Source of the DNA: Streptomyces angustmyceticus
Lineage (GTDB): Bacteria > Actinomycetota > Actinomycetes > Streptomycetales > Streptomycetaceae
Direction: 5' to 3'
NCBI RefSeq assembly: GCF_019933235.1
Contig: NZ_CP082945.1
Span: 4,377,501-4,441,500 of the forward strand
Length of the DNA: 64,000 nucleotides
Made by a program: the position numbers and the translations under genes. The first letter of the stretch is position 1, and every line of letters begins with the position of its first letter. The notes below the pieces were generated by a model. That model saw only the letters and a program-made list of their open reading frames with translations. It was not told where the DNA came from and searched no databases. Shown one piece after another: positions 37,209 through 46,295 of the stretch.

Positions 37209-37853
37209 ATGGACGAGCATCGGATGCCCCGCGACCGAGGGCTGCCCCGCGACCGGCTCCCCGAGGCCCTGATCGACTTCTACGGGCTGGCGCCGCTGCC
37301 GCGTGAGGGCGGGCGGTTCCGGCGTACCTGGGCGGGCCCGACGCGCCCCGACGGGCGGCCCGAGGGCTCGGCGATCGTGATGCTGCTGACCGCCGAACCG
37401 GGCGACTTCTCCGCCCTGCACCGGCTGCCCACCGACGAGATCTGGCACTACTACCGCGGCGACCCGCTCACCTTGCTCCTCCTCTCCGAAGAGGCCGACG
37501 CCCCGGACGCGGGTCCCCCAGCCATCGACACCCCACACGCCGGCCCCCCGACCCCCGGCGCCCCCGGGACCACAGCCACCCCCGCCGTCACCCCGGCCCC
37601 CGCAACGCCCTCACCCCCCACCCGCACCGTCCTCCTCGGCCCCGACATCCTCGCCGGCCAGCACGTCCAGTTCACGGTGCCGGCCGGCACCTGGATGGCC
37701 GCCGAGGTCGCCGACGGCGGCTCCTGGACGCTGTTCGGCTGCACGATGGCGCCCGGTTTCACCTTCGAGGACTACGAGCACGGGGACGCCGCCGAGCTGG
37801 CCGCGCGCTTTCCCCAGGAGGCGGCGCGGATCGCCGTGCTGAGCCGCCCATGA
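37209..37853 (+). CDS. DUF985 family cupin
   Basis: A 214-aa protein. It contains the two halves of a DUF985 cupin: FRRTWAGPT... GSAIVMLLTAEPGDFSALHR, TDEIWHYYRGDPL and, after an insertion, LAGQHVQFTVPAGTWMAAEV and FTFEDYEHGD. The insert (about 97-138) is Pro/Thr/Ala-rich and disordered, unusual for the ~170-aa family. GGAAGG lies upstream of the ATG. Its stop overlaps the ATG of the following SDR gene, so the two are coupled. Confidence 0.86.
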   Translation: MDEHRMPRDRGLPRDRLPEALIDFYGLAPLPREGGRFRRTWAGPTRPDGRPEGSAIVMLLTAEPGDFSALHRLPTDEIWHYYRGDPLTLLLLSEEADAPDAGPPAIDTPHAGPPTPGAPGTTATPAVTPAPATPSPPTRTVLLGPDILAGQHVQFTVPAGTWMAAEVADGGSWTLFGCTMAPGFTFEDYEHGDAAELAARFPQEAARIAVLSRP

Positions 37854-38647
37854 CCGACAACGGGCCCGGCCCCGCCCGCCGCTCCGCGCTGCCCGACCTC
37901 GGCGGGCAGGTCGCCCTCGTCACCGGCGCCGCCGGCGGCCTCGGCCGGGGCATCGCCCTGCGGTTCGCCGCCGCGGGGGCCGCCGTCGTGGCGCACTACC
38001 GCACGGGCGCCGGGGCGGCGCGGGCGCTGGTCGAGCGGATCGAGGCGGAGGGCGGGAGCGCGCTGGCGCTGGCCGCGGATCTGGCCGTCGAGGAGGAGTG
38101 CCACCGCCTGGTGGCCGAGGCGGCCGGCTGGCGCGGGCGGCTGACCGCGCTGGTGAACAACGCGGGGGTGCAGCCGACGCAGGAGCTGGCGGGGATGTCG
38201 CTCGCCGACTGGCGGGCGGTGGCGGACGTGAACGTGCACAGCGTCTTCGCCTGCACCCAGGCCGCGGCGGCCGTGATGCGGGCGGGCTCGGGGGGTTCGG
38301 TGACGCATATCGCCTCGATCGAGGCGGACCGGCCCGCGCCGCGGCACGCCCACTACTGCGCGTCGAAGGCGGCGGTGGTGATGCACGCGCGCGCGGCGGC
38401 GCTGGAGTACGGCGCGGACGGCATCCGCGTCAACAGCGTCTCGCCGGGCCTGATCGACCGTCCCGGCCTGGCCGGGGACTGGCCGGAGGGGGTGCGCCGC
38501 TGGCAAGCCGCGGCGCCCGCGGGGCGGTTGGGCAGGCCAGAGGACGTGGGCGATGCCTGTGTCTTCCTCGCCTCGCCGATGGCGTCCTGGATCACCGGGC
38601 ACGAGCTGGTGGTGGACGGCGGGGTCTCGGCCCGGCCGACGTGGTGA
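37850..38647 (+). CDS. short-chain dehydrogenase/reductase
   Basis: A 265-aa SDR with TGAAGGLGRG at 25-34, NNAG near 100, catalytic Ser in HIASIEA and Tyr-x3-Lys in YCASKAA, and the C-terminal TGHELVVDGG typical of glucose-1-dehydrogenase/FabG-type enzymes. It starts inside the cupin stop (ATGA), so the products probably act in one pathway on a carbohydrate or related compound. Cofactor and substrate are not certain. Confidence 0.9.
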   Translation: MTDNGPGPARRSALPDLGGQVALVTGAAGGLGRGIALRFAAAGAAVVAHYRTGAGAARALVERIEAEGGSALALAADLAVEEECHRLVAEAAGWRGRLTALVNNAGVQPTQELAGMSLADWRAVADVNVHSVFACTQAAAAVMRAGSGGSVTHIASIEADRPAPRHAHYCASKAAVVMHARAAALEYGADGIRVNSVSPGLIDRPGLAGDWPEGVRRWQAAAPAGRLGRPEDVGDACVFLASPMASWITGHELVVDGGVSARPTW

Positions 38648-38709
38648 CCCGAGGGGTCCGTCGCGCCGGGGCGCGGCCGCCCACCGCGCCCCGGGGCTCC
38701 GCTGAACCG

Positions 38710-39147
38710 TTACGGCCAGACCAGGCAGTACGCCTGGTGCCCCGCCTCGTGCAGCCGGTGGCTGAAGTCCTGCCACTCGTGCAGCAGCTGGTAGACGGTG
38801 AAGGCGTCGCGCGGACCGCCGCGGTCGGGGACCGTGGACCAGATGAAGGCGGCCGCGCCGACCGACTCCTCACCGACCCCGCGCAGCGGGTCGACCACCG
38901 TCATGGGGAGCTTGACGACGGCGTAGTCGGGGTGGAGCACGACGAGTTCGAGCGGCGGAACCTTGTGGAGCGGTATGCCCTCTATACCGGTGAGGACCAT
39001 GGCGGCCATCGTCTCCGGCTTGATCTTGCTGAACATGCCGCCCATGCCGAGCTCGTCACCGCCGAGCTCCTCGGGACGCATGGAGACCGGGACCCGGGCC
39101 GCGGTCGCGCCGTTCGGCGCGCCGAAGTACCTGTACGTCACCCCCAT
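38710..39147 (-). CDS. conserved hypothetical protein
   Basis: A 145-aa protein starting MGVTYRYFGAPNG. It contains TVVDPLRGVGEESVGAAAFI and ends with HRLHEAGHQAYCLVW. No signal peptide or membrane segment. The frame is open much further upstream but that part is low-complexity, and the ATG at 39147 is favoured by an AGAGG upstream. It is divergent from hemL. I do not recognise the family. Confidence 0.65.
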   Translation of the reverse strand: MGVTYRYFGAPNGATAARVPVSMRPEELGGDELGMGGMFSKIKPETMAAMVLTGIEGIPLHKVPPLELVVLHPDYAVVKLPMTVVDPLRGVGEESVGAAAFIWSTVPDRGGPRDAFTVYQLLHEWQDFSHRLHEAGHQAYCLVWP

Positions 39148-39630
39148 GCGGCCGCCTCTGATTTCCCCGCCTGTGCTCTCGTGGCCCGTGGTTTCCTCGC
39201 GCGTGGTCCGGTCACCCGTGGTTTCCTCGCGCCGGTGACGGCCGCGCTGGGCGCGCTCGGGACCCCGGTCATTGGTTCCCTCGCCCAGTTCGCCACCGCG
39301 ATGCATATCTCCACCCGACCACTCGCAGCCCCAGCCGCGCAACCCGATCATCGTCTCAGAGACCTCCCCCGTCACCGGCGCGTGAAACGCCCGGCCGCAC
39401 GCCCCCGTGCGCCTCTGAGACCATTGCTTGCGTGACTTACTCGTACGTCGGCCCAGTTTCGCAGACGAGTGGGGGCTGACGCCCGGTCGAGAGCGAGAGG
39501 AATCAAAAAAGGAGCGAGAGTGAACCGTGCGGCGCCCGCGGGCGTATCGCGCGGGAGATTCCCGCACCCGTCGTCAGCCGGGCCGCGTCCCCGCGCCGCC
39601 CGCCCGCCGTTTATGCAGGTCAGGATCCCA
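39148..39630. other. divergent intergenic region upstream of hemL
   Basis: About 480 bp. It holds direct repeats of a GGTTTCCTCGCGC-type unit near 39187-39236 and an A6 tract followed by GGAG at 39505-39514. That SD sits before GTG 39520, in frame with hemL, and may be the true hemL start. No separate gene is supported. Confidence 0.5.
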
Positions 39631-40938
39631 GTGTCTTTTCCCTATGAAGCCCCTGTTTCGCAGTCGCTGTTCGACCGTGCGTCCGCCGTGACGCCGGGCG
39701 GCGTCAATTCTCCGGTGCGGGCCTTCCGGGCCGTGGGCGGTACGCCCCGGTTCATGGTGTCCGGCACCGGTCCGTACCTCACCGACGCCGACGGCCGCGA
39801 GTACGTCGACCTCGTGTGCTCCTGGGGGCCGATGATCCTCGGGCACGCGCACCCCGAGGTGATCGCCGCCGTCCAGGAGGCGGTCGCCCGCGGCACGTCC
39901 TTCGGCACGCCGGGCGCGGGCGAGGTCGAGCTGGCCGAGGAGATCGTGGCCCGGATCGAGCCGGTCGAGCAGGTGCGGCTGGTCTCCAGCGGTACCGAGG
40001 CGACGATGTCGGCGATCCGGCTGGCGCGCGGGTTCACCGGCCGGCCGAAGGTGATCAAGTTCGCGGGCTGCTACCACGGGCACGTGGACGCGCTGCTGGC
40101 CGCGGCCGGTTCGGGCGTGGCGACCCTCGGGCTGCCCGACACGCCGGGCGTGACGGGCGCGCAGGCCGGCGACACGATCGTGCTGCCGTACAACGACCTG
40201 GAGGCGGTGCGGGCCGCGTTCGCCGCGCACCCGGGCGAGATCGCCTGTGTGATCACGGAGGCGGCGCCGGGCAACATGGGTGTGGTGCCGCCGCTGCCGG
40301 GCTTCAACCAGGGCCTGAAGGACCTGTGCGCCGGCGACGGGGCGCTCTACATCTCCGACGAGGTGATGACCGGCTTCCGCGTCAGCAAGGCCGGTTGGTA
40401 CGGCATTGACGGGGTTCGTCCGGATCTGATGACGTTCGGCAAGGTCATGGGCGGCGGCTTCCCGGCCGCGGCCTTCGGCGGCCGCGCGGACGTCATGGCG
40501 CACCTCGCCCCGGCCGGCCCGGTCTACCAGGCGGGCACCCTGTCCGGGAACCCGATCGCCACCGCCGCGGGCGTCACGCAGCTGCGGCTGCTGGACGACG
40601 CCGCGTACGAGAAGGTCGACGCGGTCTCCGCTCAGGTGCGGGGCCTGGTCACCGACGCGCTGGCGAAGGAGGGCGTGGCGCACCGGGTCCAGGCCGCGGG
40701 GAACATGTTCACGGTCTTCTTCACGGACGCCGAGGTCACCGACTACGACGCCGCCAAGGCGCAGGAGTCCTTCCGCTTCACCGCCTTCTTCCACTCGATG
40801 CTGTCGCAGGGCGTCTACCTCCCGCCGTCCGCCTTCGAGTCGTGGTTCCTGTCCACCGCGCACGACGCGGCGGCCGTCGAGCGCATCGCCGCCGCCCTGC
40901 CGGCCGCCGCGCGTGCCGCCGCCGCGGCGACGGCCTGA
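39631..40938 (+). CDS. hemL: glutamate-1-semialdehyde 2,1-aminomutase
   Basis: A 435-aa PLP enzyme converting glutamate-1-semialdehyde to 5-aminolevulinate, the step between HemA and HemB. It begins SQSLFDRASAVTPGGVNSPV, has SSGTEATMSAIRLARG, CYHGHVDALL, the ISDEVMTGFR Asp that contacts PLP, and the PLP Lys271 in TFGKVMGGGFP. GTG 39631 gives the family length, but in-frame GTG 39520 has the better SD (AAGGAG, 5-nt spacing) and would add 37 residues of low-complexity sequence. Separate from the hemACD operon, as in other Streptomyces. Confidence 0.94.
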   Translation: MSFPYEAPVSQSLFDRASAVTPGGVNSPVRAFRAVGGTPRFMVSGTGPYLTDADGREYVDLVCSWGPMILGHAHPEVIAAVQEAVARGTSFGTPGAGEVELAEEIVARIEPVEQVRLVSSGTEATMSAIRLARGFTGRPKVIKFAGCYHGHVDALLAAAGSGVATLGLPDTPGVTGAQAGDTIVLPYNDLEAVRAAFAAHPGEIACVITEAAPGNMGVVPPLPGFNQGLKDLCAGDGALYISDEVMTGFRVSKAGWYGIDGVRPDLMTFGKVMGGGFPAAAFGGRADVMAHLAPAGPVYQAGTLSGNPIATAAGVTQLRLLDDAAYEKVDAVSAQVRGLVTDALAKEGVAHRVQAAGNMFTVFFTDAEVTDYDAAKAQESFRFTAFFHSMLSQGVYLPPSAFESWFLSTAHDAAAVERIAAALPAAARAAAAATA

Positions 40939-40982
40939 GGACCGGCGCACGGACCGGCGACCGCTTGCCGACGACTGAATGA

Positions 40983-41672
40983 ATGGGTGACATGAGCAGC
41001 GAAGACATCACCGTGGTGCATCTGATGCGGCACGGCGAGGTGCACAACCCCGACGGCGTCCTCTACGGCCGCCGGCCCGGCTACCACCTCTCCGACCTGG
41101 GGCGGAAGATGGCCGACCGGGTGGCGGAGCACCTCACGGGGCGGGACATCACGCATGTCGTCGCCTCGCCCCTGGAGCGTGCGCAGGAGACCGCGACGCC
41201 GATCGCCGGTGCGCACGGCCTGGAGCTGGCCACCGACGAGCGCCTGATCGAGGCGGGCAACGTCTTCGAGGGGAAGACCTTCGGGGTCGGTGACGGCGCG
41301 CTGAAGAAGCCGGGGAACTGGAAGTACCTGACGAATCCGTTCCGGCCCTCCTGGGGCGAGCCGTACCTCGAACAGGTCGTCCGGATGATGGCGGCGCTCG
41401 GCGCGGCGCGGGACGCGGCGCGCGGGCACGAGGCGGTGGCGGTCAGCCACCAGCTGCCGATCTGGATCGTGCGCAGCTTCGCGGAGCGCCGACGGCTGTG
41501 GCACGACCCGCGGAAGCGGCAGTGCACGCTGGCCTCGCTGACGTCCTTCACCTTCCACGGCGACAAGATCGTTTCGGTGGGGTACAGCGAGCCCGCGCGC
41601 GACCTGGTTCCCTCCCATCTTCTGGCGGGCGCCAAACCCGTCAAGGGAAAGGCCAAGGCTTTCGGGGCCTGA
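40983..41672 (+). CDS. histidine phosphatase (phosphoglycerate mutase-like)
   Basis: A 229-aa protein of the histidine phosphatase superfamily: LMRHGEV with the phospho-accepting His (about 16), ASPLERAQETA with the Arg, and VSHQLPIW with the second catalytic His. ATG 40983 or 40992 could be the start; no clear SD. It follows hemL by 45 bp and precedes the secreted protein and resA cytochrome c maturation genes, an arrangement conserved in Streptomyces. Substrate unknown. Confidence 0.88.
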   Translation: MGDMSSEDITVVHLMRHGEVHNPDGVLYGRRPGYHLSDLGRKMADRVAEHLTGRDITHVVASPLERAQETATPIAGAHGLELATDERLIEAGNVFEGKTFGVGDGALKKPGNWKYLTNPFRPSWGEPYLEQVVRMMAALGAARDAARGHEAVAVSHQLPIWIVRSFAERRRLWHDPRKRQCTLASLTSFTFHGDKIVSVGYSEPARDLVPSHLLAGAKPVKGKAKAFGA

Positions 41673-41819
41673 CGGCGTGTCACGTGGCGGAACGTCAGTT
41701 CCGCCCCCGACGGCACCGTCGGACGGGCCGGCCGCTACCCCCGATGCTCGACATGCCCTCGTCTCCAATGTCCGTTTATATGGATATTGAGTTCGGCGAG
41801 CACGGATGGGGTCGAGGGT

Positions 41820-43043
41820 ATGCGCGCGATCAGTCGGCGAGACCTGCTGGGCATGGGAGCCGGTGCCGCCACGGCACTGGGCATCGCCGGCTGCTCGTCG
41901 TCGAACCCGCGCGCCGCGGTGGACGCCCCGCGCGTACGGAGTTCGGTACAGGCCCGCCCCAAGCTCATCGGTGACGGTTCGACAGCGCACTACGGCGCGC
42001 AGCCCGGACAGCCGAAAGCACCCGGACGGCTGGAGCCCGGACAGACCCCTCCGCAGTTCGTGGTCTTCTCCTGGGACGGGGCCGGAGAGGTCGGAAACGG
42101 CCTCTTCCCCCGTTTCCTGAAGCTCGCCAAGGACCACGGCGCCGCGATGACCTTCTTCCTGTCCGGGCTCTACCTCCTGCCCGAATCGCGAAAGCACCTC
42201 TACGAGCCGCCGAACAACCCCGCCGGCGCCTCCGCCATCGGCTACCTCAGCGACGAGCACATCAAGGAGACGCTGGCGAACGTCCGCGCGGCCTGGCTCG
42301 ACGGCCACGAGATCGGCACCCACTTCAACGGGCACTTCTGCACCGGCCCGGGCACCGTCAGGCGCTGGACCCCCCTCCAGTGGCAGTCCGAGATCGACCA
42401 GGCGATGGAATTCGTCACGACCTGGCGCACGAACACCGGGTTCACGGACCTCGACCCGCTGCCCTTCGACTACCGGCAGGAACTGGTCGGTGGCCGTACG
42501 CCCTGTCTCCTGGGACAGCGGAACCTGCTGCCCACCGCGAGGGAACTCGGCTGGCGCTACGACGCCAGCTCGCCCGGCGGCCTGCAGCGCTGGCCGCGGA
42601 AGAAACTGGGCCTCTGGGACTATCCGCTCCAGCAGATCCCGTTCCCGGGCCACTCTTTCGAGGTGCTCTCGATGGACTACAACATCCTCGCCAACCAGTC
42701 CAAGCACTCGACACACGCCCCGCCGGTCAACTATCCGGGCTGGCGGCAGCAGGCCGCCGACGCCTATATCTCCGGATTCCGCCGCGCCTACGAGACCAAC
42801 CGGGCGCCCCTCTTCATCGGCAACCACTTCGAGGAGTGGAACGGCGGCATCTACATGGACGCCGTCGAGGACGCCCTGAAACACATCGCCAACGAGCAGA
42901 ACCGGGACGTCCACCTGGTGTCGTTCCGGCAGCTCACCGACTGGCTGGACGCCCAGGACCCGGAGACGGTGCGCCGACTCCAGGCGCTCCCCGTCGGCCG
43001 CCGGCCCGCGGCGGGCTGGCGGGCCTATCTGTCGGTGGCCTGA
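41820..43043 (+). CDS. Tat-exported polysaccharide deacetylase-like lipoprotein
   Basis: A 407-aa secreted protein. Signal region MRAISRRDLLGMGAGAATA carries a Tat motif (SRRDLL), and ALGIAGC is a lipobox, so it is likely exported folded and lipidated. The NodB-like half has VVFSWDGAGE with the catalytic Asp, GAAMTFFLSGLYL and GHEIGTHFNGHF with metal His residues, and ends with HLVSFRQLTDWL. It may remodel cell-wall glycan. It precedes resA by 68 bp. Confidence 0.85.
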   Translation: MRAISRRDLLGMGAGAATALGIAGCSSSNPRAAVDAPRVRSSVQARPKLIGDGSTAHYGAQPGQPKAPGRLEPGQTPPQFVVFSWDGAGEVGNGLFPRFLKLAKDHGAAMTFFLSGLYLLPESRKHLYEPPNNPAGASAIGYLSDEHIKETLANVRAAWLDGHEIGTHFNGHFCTGPGTVRRWTPLQWQSEIDQAMEFVTTWRTNTGFTDLDPLPFDYRQELVGGRTPCLLGQRNLLPTARELGWRYDASSPGGLQRWPRKKLGLWDYPLQQIPFPGHSFEVLSMDYNILANQSKHSTHAPPVNYPGWRQQAADAYISGFRRAYETNRAPLFIGNHFEEWNGGIYMDAVEDALKHIANEQNRDVHLVSFRQLTDWLDAQDPETVRRLQALPVGRRPAAGWRAYLSVA

Positions 43044-43096
43044 CACGCCGCGCCGCACGGGCCCCAGGGGGGCGCGGAAGATCCGGAAATGGCCCA

Positions 43097-43112
43097 TGCG
43101 AAACTTTTCACA
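43097..43112. promoter_or_regulatory. possible Rex operator at the resA start
   Basis: TGCGAAACTTTTCACA matches the ROP core TGTGAAnnnnTTCACA at 11 of 12 specified positions. It covers the bases just before and including the first base of the resA ATG, for which no ribosome binding site is visible. Confidence 0.5.
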
Positions 43113-43726
43113 TGAGTGCCTGCCGCGCCCCACGCCGCCTCACGAGCCGCCGCCGCATCACCCTGCTCGCCGCAGGGGCGGCGGCCGCGTCGCTGACGCT
43201 CAGTGCCTGCGGCGACGGCGCCTCCGGCGGCTCGTCCCAGACCCGGTTCGTCCAGGGCAAGAACGGCGTCGCCACCGTCAAGAAGGATGACCGGCAGCCG
43301 GTGCCCGAGCTGTCCGGCGAGACCATCGACGGCAAGAAGCTGGACATCGCCGACTTCAAGGGCAAGGTCGTCGTCCTCAACGTCTGGGGATCATGGTGCG
43401 GCCCCTGCATCGCCGAGGCCCCGAACTTCGCCAAGGTCGCGAACGAGACCAAGGGCAAGGGCGTCCAGTTCGTCGGGATCAACACCCGCGACTCCGAGAA
43501 GTCGCAGGCCGCGGCCTTCGAGGAAGAGCACAAGGTGCCCTACCCGAGCCTCTTCGACCCGACCGGCCGGCTGATGCTGCGCTTCCCCAAGGGCAGCCTC
43601 AACCCGCAGTCCATCCCCTCCACCCTCGCCATCGACCGGCACGGCAGGATCGCCGCCCGCTCGATCGGCCCGCTCGCCGAGGACGAGCTGCGCAAGATGA
43701 TCACCCCGCTGATCGCCGAGAAGTGA
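43112..43726 (+). CDS. resA: ResA-like thiol-disulfide oxidoreductase lipoprotein
   Basis: A 204-aa extracytoplasmic thioredoxin. Signal peptide with lipobox LSAC (about Cys33), then the redox domain with WGSWCGPCIAEAPNF; the fold ends with PSTLAIDRHGRIAAR containing the cis-Pro. It keeps apocytochrome c CXXCH cysteines reduced, receiving electrons from CcdA encoded 4 bp downstream. First gene of the System II cytochrome c maturation operon. The absence of an SD suggests leaderless translation. Confidence 0.92.
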   Translation: MSACRAPRRLTSRRRITLLAAGAAAASLTLSACGDGASGGSSQTRFVQGKNGVATVKKDDRQPVPELSGETIDGKKLDIADFKGKVVVLNVWGSWCGPCIAEAPNFAKVANETKGKGVQFVGINTRDSEKSQAAAFEEEHKVPYPSLFDPTGRLMLRFPKGSLNPQSIPSTLAIDRHGRIAARSIGPLAEDELRKMITPLIAEK

Positions 43727-43730
43727 TCAC

Positions 43731-44492
43731 GTGATCGCGCTCGCCGCCGCCACCGAGAACCAGACCGTCCTCAACGGCACCCTCTTCGCCGCCGTCCCCC
43801 TCGCGCTCCTCGCCGGCCTCGTCTCCTTCTTCTCGCCCTGCGTCCTGCCCCTGGTGCCCGGCTACATGTCGTACGTCACCGGCGTCACCGGCACCGACCT
43901 CGGCGAGGCCCGGCGCGGCCGGATGCTGGCCGGCGCCACCCTCTTCGTCCTCGGCTTCACCGCCGTCTTCGTCTCCGGCGGCGCGCTCTTCGGGTTCTTC
44001 GGCCGGGACCTGCAGGAGTACAAGGACGTCATCTCCCGGGTCCTCGGCGTGCTGATGATCCTGCTCGGGCTGGCCTTCGCCGGGGTCCTCAAGCGCTTCG
44101 GGCAGCGCGAACTGCGCTTCCACATGAAGCCCGCCATGGGACTGGCCGGCGCGCCGGTGCTCGGGGTGCTCTTCGGCGTCGGCTGGACGCCGTGCCTGGG
44201 CCCCACCTTCGCCGCCGTCAACGCCCTCGCCTACTACGACGCCAGCGCCGGCCGCGGCGCCCTGCTCACCGTGGCGTACTGCCTGGGCCTGGGCGTTCCG
44301 TTCATCGCCGTCGCCCTGGCCTTCCGCCGGGCGCTCGGCGCGTTCGGCTGGGTCAAGCGGCACTACCTGTGGGTGATGCGGATCGGCGGCGGGATGATGG
44401 TCGCCCTCGGCCTCCTCCTCGTCACCGGCATCTGGGACAGCCTGATGTCCGAGCTCCAGAGCTGGACGCAAAGCTCCACCGTTGGGATCTGA
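43731..44492 (+). CDS. ccdA: CcdA, cytochrome c biogenesis transmembrane electron carrier
   Basis: A 253-aa DsbD/CcdA family membrane protein with six segments. The two redox cysteines are in SFFSPCVLPLVPGY (about Cys36) and VGWTPCLGPTFAAV (about Cys153). It passes electrons from cytosolic thioredoxin to ResA. The GTG start is 4 bp after the resA stop and resB follows after 3 bp, indicating one operon. Confidence 0.94.
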   Translation: MIALAAATENQTVLNGTLFAAVPLALLAGLVSFFSPCVLPLVPGYMSYVTGVTGTDLGEARRGRMLAGATLFVLGFTAVFVSGGALFGFFGRDLQEYKDVISRVLGVLMILLGLAFAGVLKRFGQRELRFHMKPAMGLAGAPVLGVLFGVGWTPCLGPTFAAVNALAYYDASAGRGALLTVAYCLGLGVPFIAVALAFRRALGAFGWVKRHYLWVMRIGGGMMVALGLLLVTGIWDSLMSELQSWTQSSTVGI

Positions 44493-44495
44493 TTG

Positions 44496-46295
44496 ATGTC
44501 CACCAAGACCGACACCCCCCGCGACCCGGGCTCCGCCGACGCGGGCAGCGATCTCGGCGCGGCCGGATCCCAGCTCTCCACCGCGCCCCAGGAAGACGTC
44601 ACCTTCCCCTCGCTCGGCCCCCTCGGCTGGGCACGCTGGTTCTGGCGGCAGCTGACCTCGATGCGGGTCGCGCTGCTGCTGCTCTTCCTGCTGTCGATCG
44701 GCGCGATCCCCGGCTCGCTGATCCCGCAGACCAGCGTCGACCCCGTCAAGGTCGACCAGTTCAAGGCCGACCACTCCACCCTCGCGGGCATCTACGACAA
44801 GCTCGGGATGTTCCACGTCTACAGCTCGGTGTGGTTCTCCGCGATCTACCTGCTGCTGTTCATCTCGCTGATCGGCTGCATCGTGCCGCGCAGCTGGCAG
44901 TTCGTCGGACAGCTCCGCGGCCGCCCGCCGGCCGCCCCCCGCCGCCTGACCCGGCTGCCCGCCTACACCACCTGGCGCACCGACGCCGCGCCCGACGACG
45001 TCCTCGGCGCGGCCGGCCGGCTGCTGAAGAAGCGGCGCTTCCGCGCCCACCGGGACGCCACCGCCCTCGCCGCCGAGAAGGGCTACCTCCGCGAGGTCGG
45101 CAACCTCGTCTTCCACGTCGCGCTGATCCTGATGCTGGTGGCGTTCGCCGTCGGCGGCCTGTGGAAGGCCGAGGGCAACAAGCTCGTCACCGAGGGCGAC
45201 GGCTTCGCCAACAGCCTCACCCAGTACGACGAGTTCAAGTCGGGACCGTTCTACGACACCGACGACATGGAGCCCTTCGGCTTCAAGCTCGACCGCTTCG
45301 ACGCGACCTACGAGCGCACCGGCCCCCAGCGCGGCACCCCGCGCACCTACCGCGCGCAGATCTCCTACTTCCTGGGCGCGGACGGCAAACAGCACCACAC
45401 CGCCATCGAGGTCAACAAGCCCCTCGACATCGCGGGCAACAAGGTCTACCTGCTCTCGCACGGCTACTCGCCCGTCGTCACCGTCAAGGACGGCCGCGGC
45501 AAGACCGTCTACCACGGCGCGACGGCCTTCCTGCCCGCCGACCCCAAGAACCTCACCTCGACCGGGGTGGTGAAGGTGCCCGGCGCGCAGACCGAGGACG
45601 GCAAGCGCAACCAGCTCGGCTTCCAGGCCATGTTCGTGCCGACCTTCGGCGGCCGCGGCACCGGCTCGATGTTCTCGCAGTTCCCCGCGCTGGACTTCCC
45701 CGTGCTGTCGGTCAACGCCTACCACGGCGACCTCGGCCTCGACTCCGGCCTGCCGCAGAGCGTCTACAAGCTCGATACCAAGCGCCTCAAGAAGTACCAG
45801 GACGGCAAGGGCGGCATCCTGAAGAAGATGCTGCTGCCCAAGGACCGCGTGGACCGGCACGCCGGCTCCAAGAACAAGGCCGCCGTCCGCGCCGCCGAGG
45901 CCCAGACCACGATGAAGCTGCCGAACGGCGAGGGCTCCATCACCTTCGAGGGCGTCAAGAGCTGGGCCAGCTTCAAGGTCTCCCACCAGCCCGGCAACGG
46001 CCTGGCGTTGACCGGCGCCGTCGCCGCCCTGCTGGGCCTGGCCGCGTCGCTGTTCATCCAGCGCCGCCGGGTGTGGGTCCGCGCCGAGAAGGGCGCCGAC
46101 GGCGTCACCGTCGTCGAGATGGCCGCCCTCGGCCGCAGCGAGTCCGCCCGGCTGCCGGAGGAACTCGCCCAGCTCGCCGGGGAGCTGTGGCCCGACGCCC
46201 CGCCCGCCCCGGAACCCGCCCCCGACACCGAAGACCCCGCGGAGCCCACTGACTCTGACGGACCTGCTGACCCCTCCGAAGGAGCGCGCGCGTGA
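44496..46295 (+). CDS. resB: ResB, cytochrome c synthase component
   Basis: A 599-aa membrane protein of System II haem delivery. It has N-terminal segments (MRVALLLLFLLSIGAIPGS; SSVWFSAIYLLLFISLIGCI), another at VGNLVFHVALILMLVAFAVG, a large extracytoplasmic region (about 225-500) and a final segment (LALTGAVAALLGLAASLFI). The C-terminal ~70 residues are cytosolic and acidic. It works with CcsB (ResC), whose GTG overlaps its stop by 4 bp. Confidence 0.93.
   Translation: MSTKTDTPRDPGSADAGSDLGAAGSQLSTAPQEDVTFPSLGPLGWARWFWRQLTSMRVALLLLFLLSIGAIPGSLIPQTSVDPVKVDQFKADHSTLAGIYDKLGMFHVYSSVWFSAIYLLLFISLIGCIVPRSWQFVGQLRGRPPAAPRRLTRLPAYTTWRTDAAPDDVLGAAGRLLKKRRFRAHRDATALAAEKGYLREVGNLVFHVALILMLVAFAVGGLWKAEGNKLVTEGDGFANSLTQYDEFKSGPFYDTDDMEPFGFKLDRFDATYERTGPQRGTPRTYRAQISYFLGADGKQHHTAIEVNKPLDIAGNKVYLLSHGYSPVVTVKDGRGKTVYHGATAFLPADPKNLTSTGVVKVPGAQTEDGKRNQLGFQAMFVPTFGGRGTGSMFSQFPALDFPVLSVNAYHGDLGLDSGLPQSVYKLDTKRLKKYQDGKGGILKKMLLPKDRVDRHAGSKNKAAVRAAEAQTTMKLPNGEGSITFEGVKSWASFKVSHQPGNGLALTGAVAALLGLAASLFIQRRRVWVRAEKGADGVTVVEMAALGRSESARLPEELAQLAGELWPDAPPAPEPAPDTEDPAEPTDSDGPADPSEGARA

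Noticed and set aside
40815..43133. A 772-codon minus-strand open frame opposite hemL, the phosphatase and the deacetylase genes
   Set aside because: Antisense shadow with no domain; spans three unrelated plus-strand genes.
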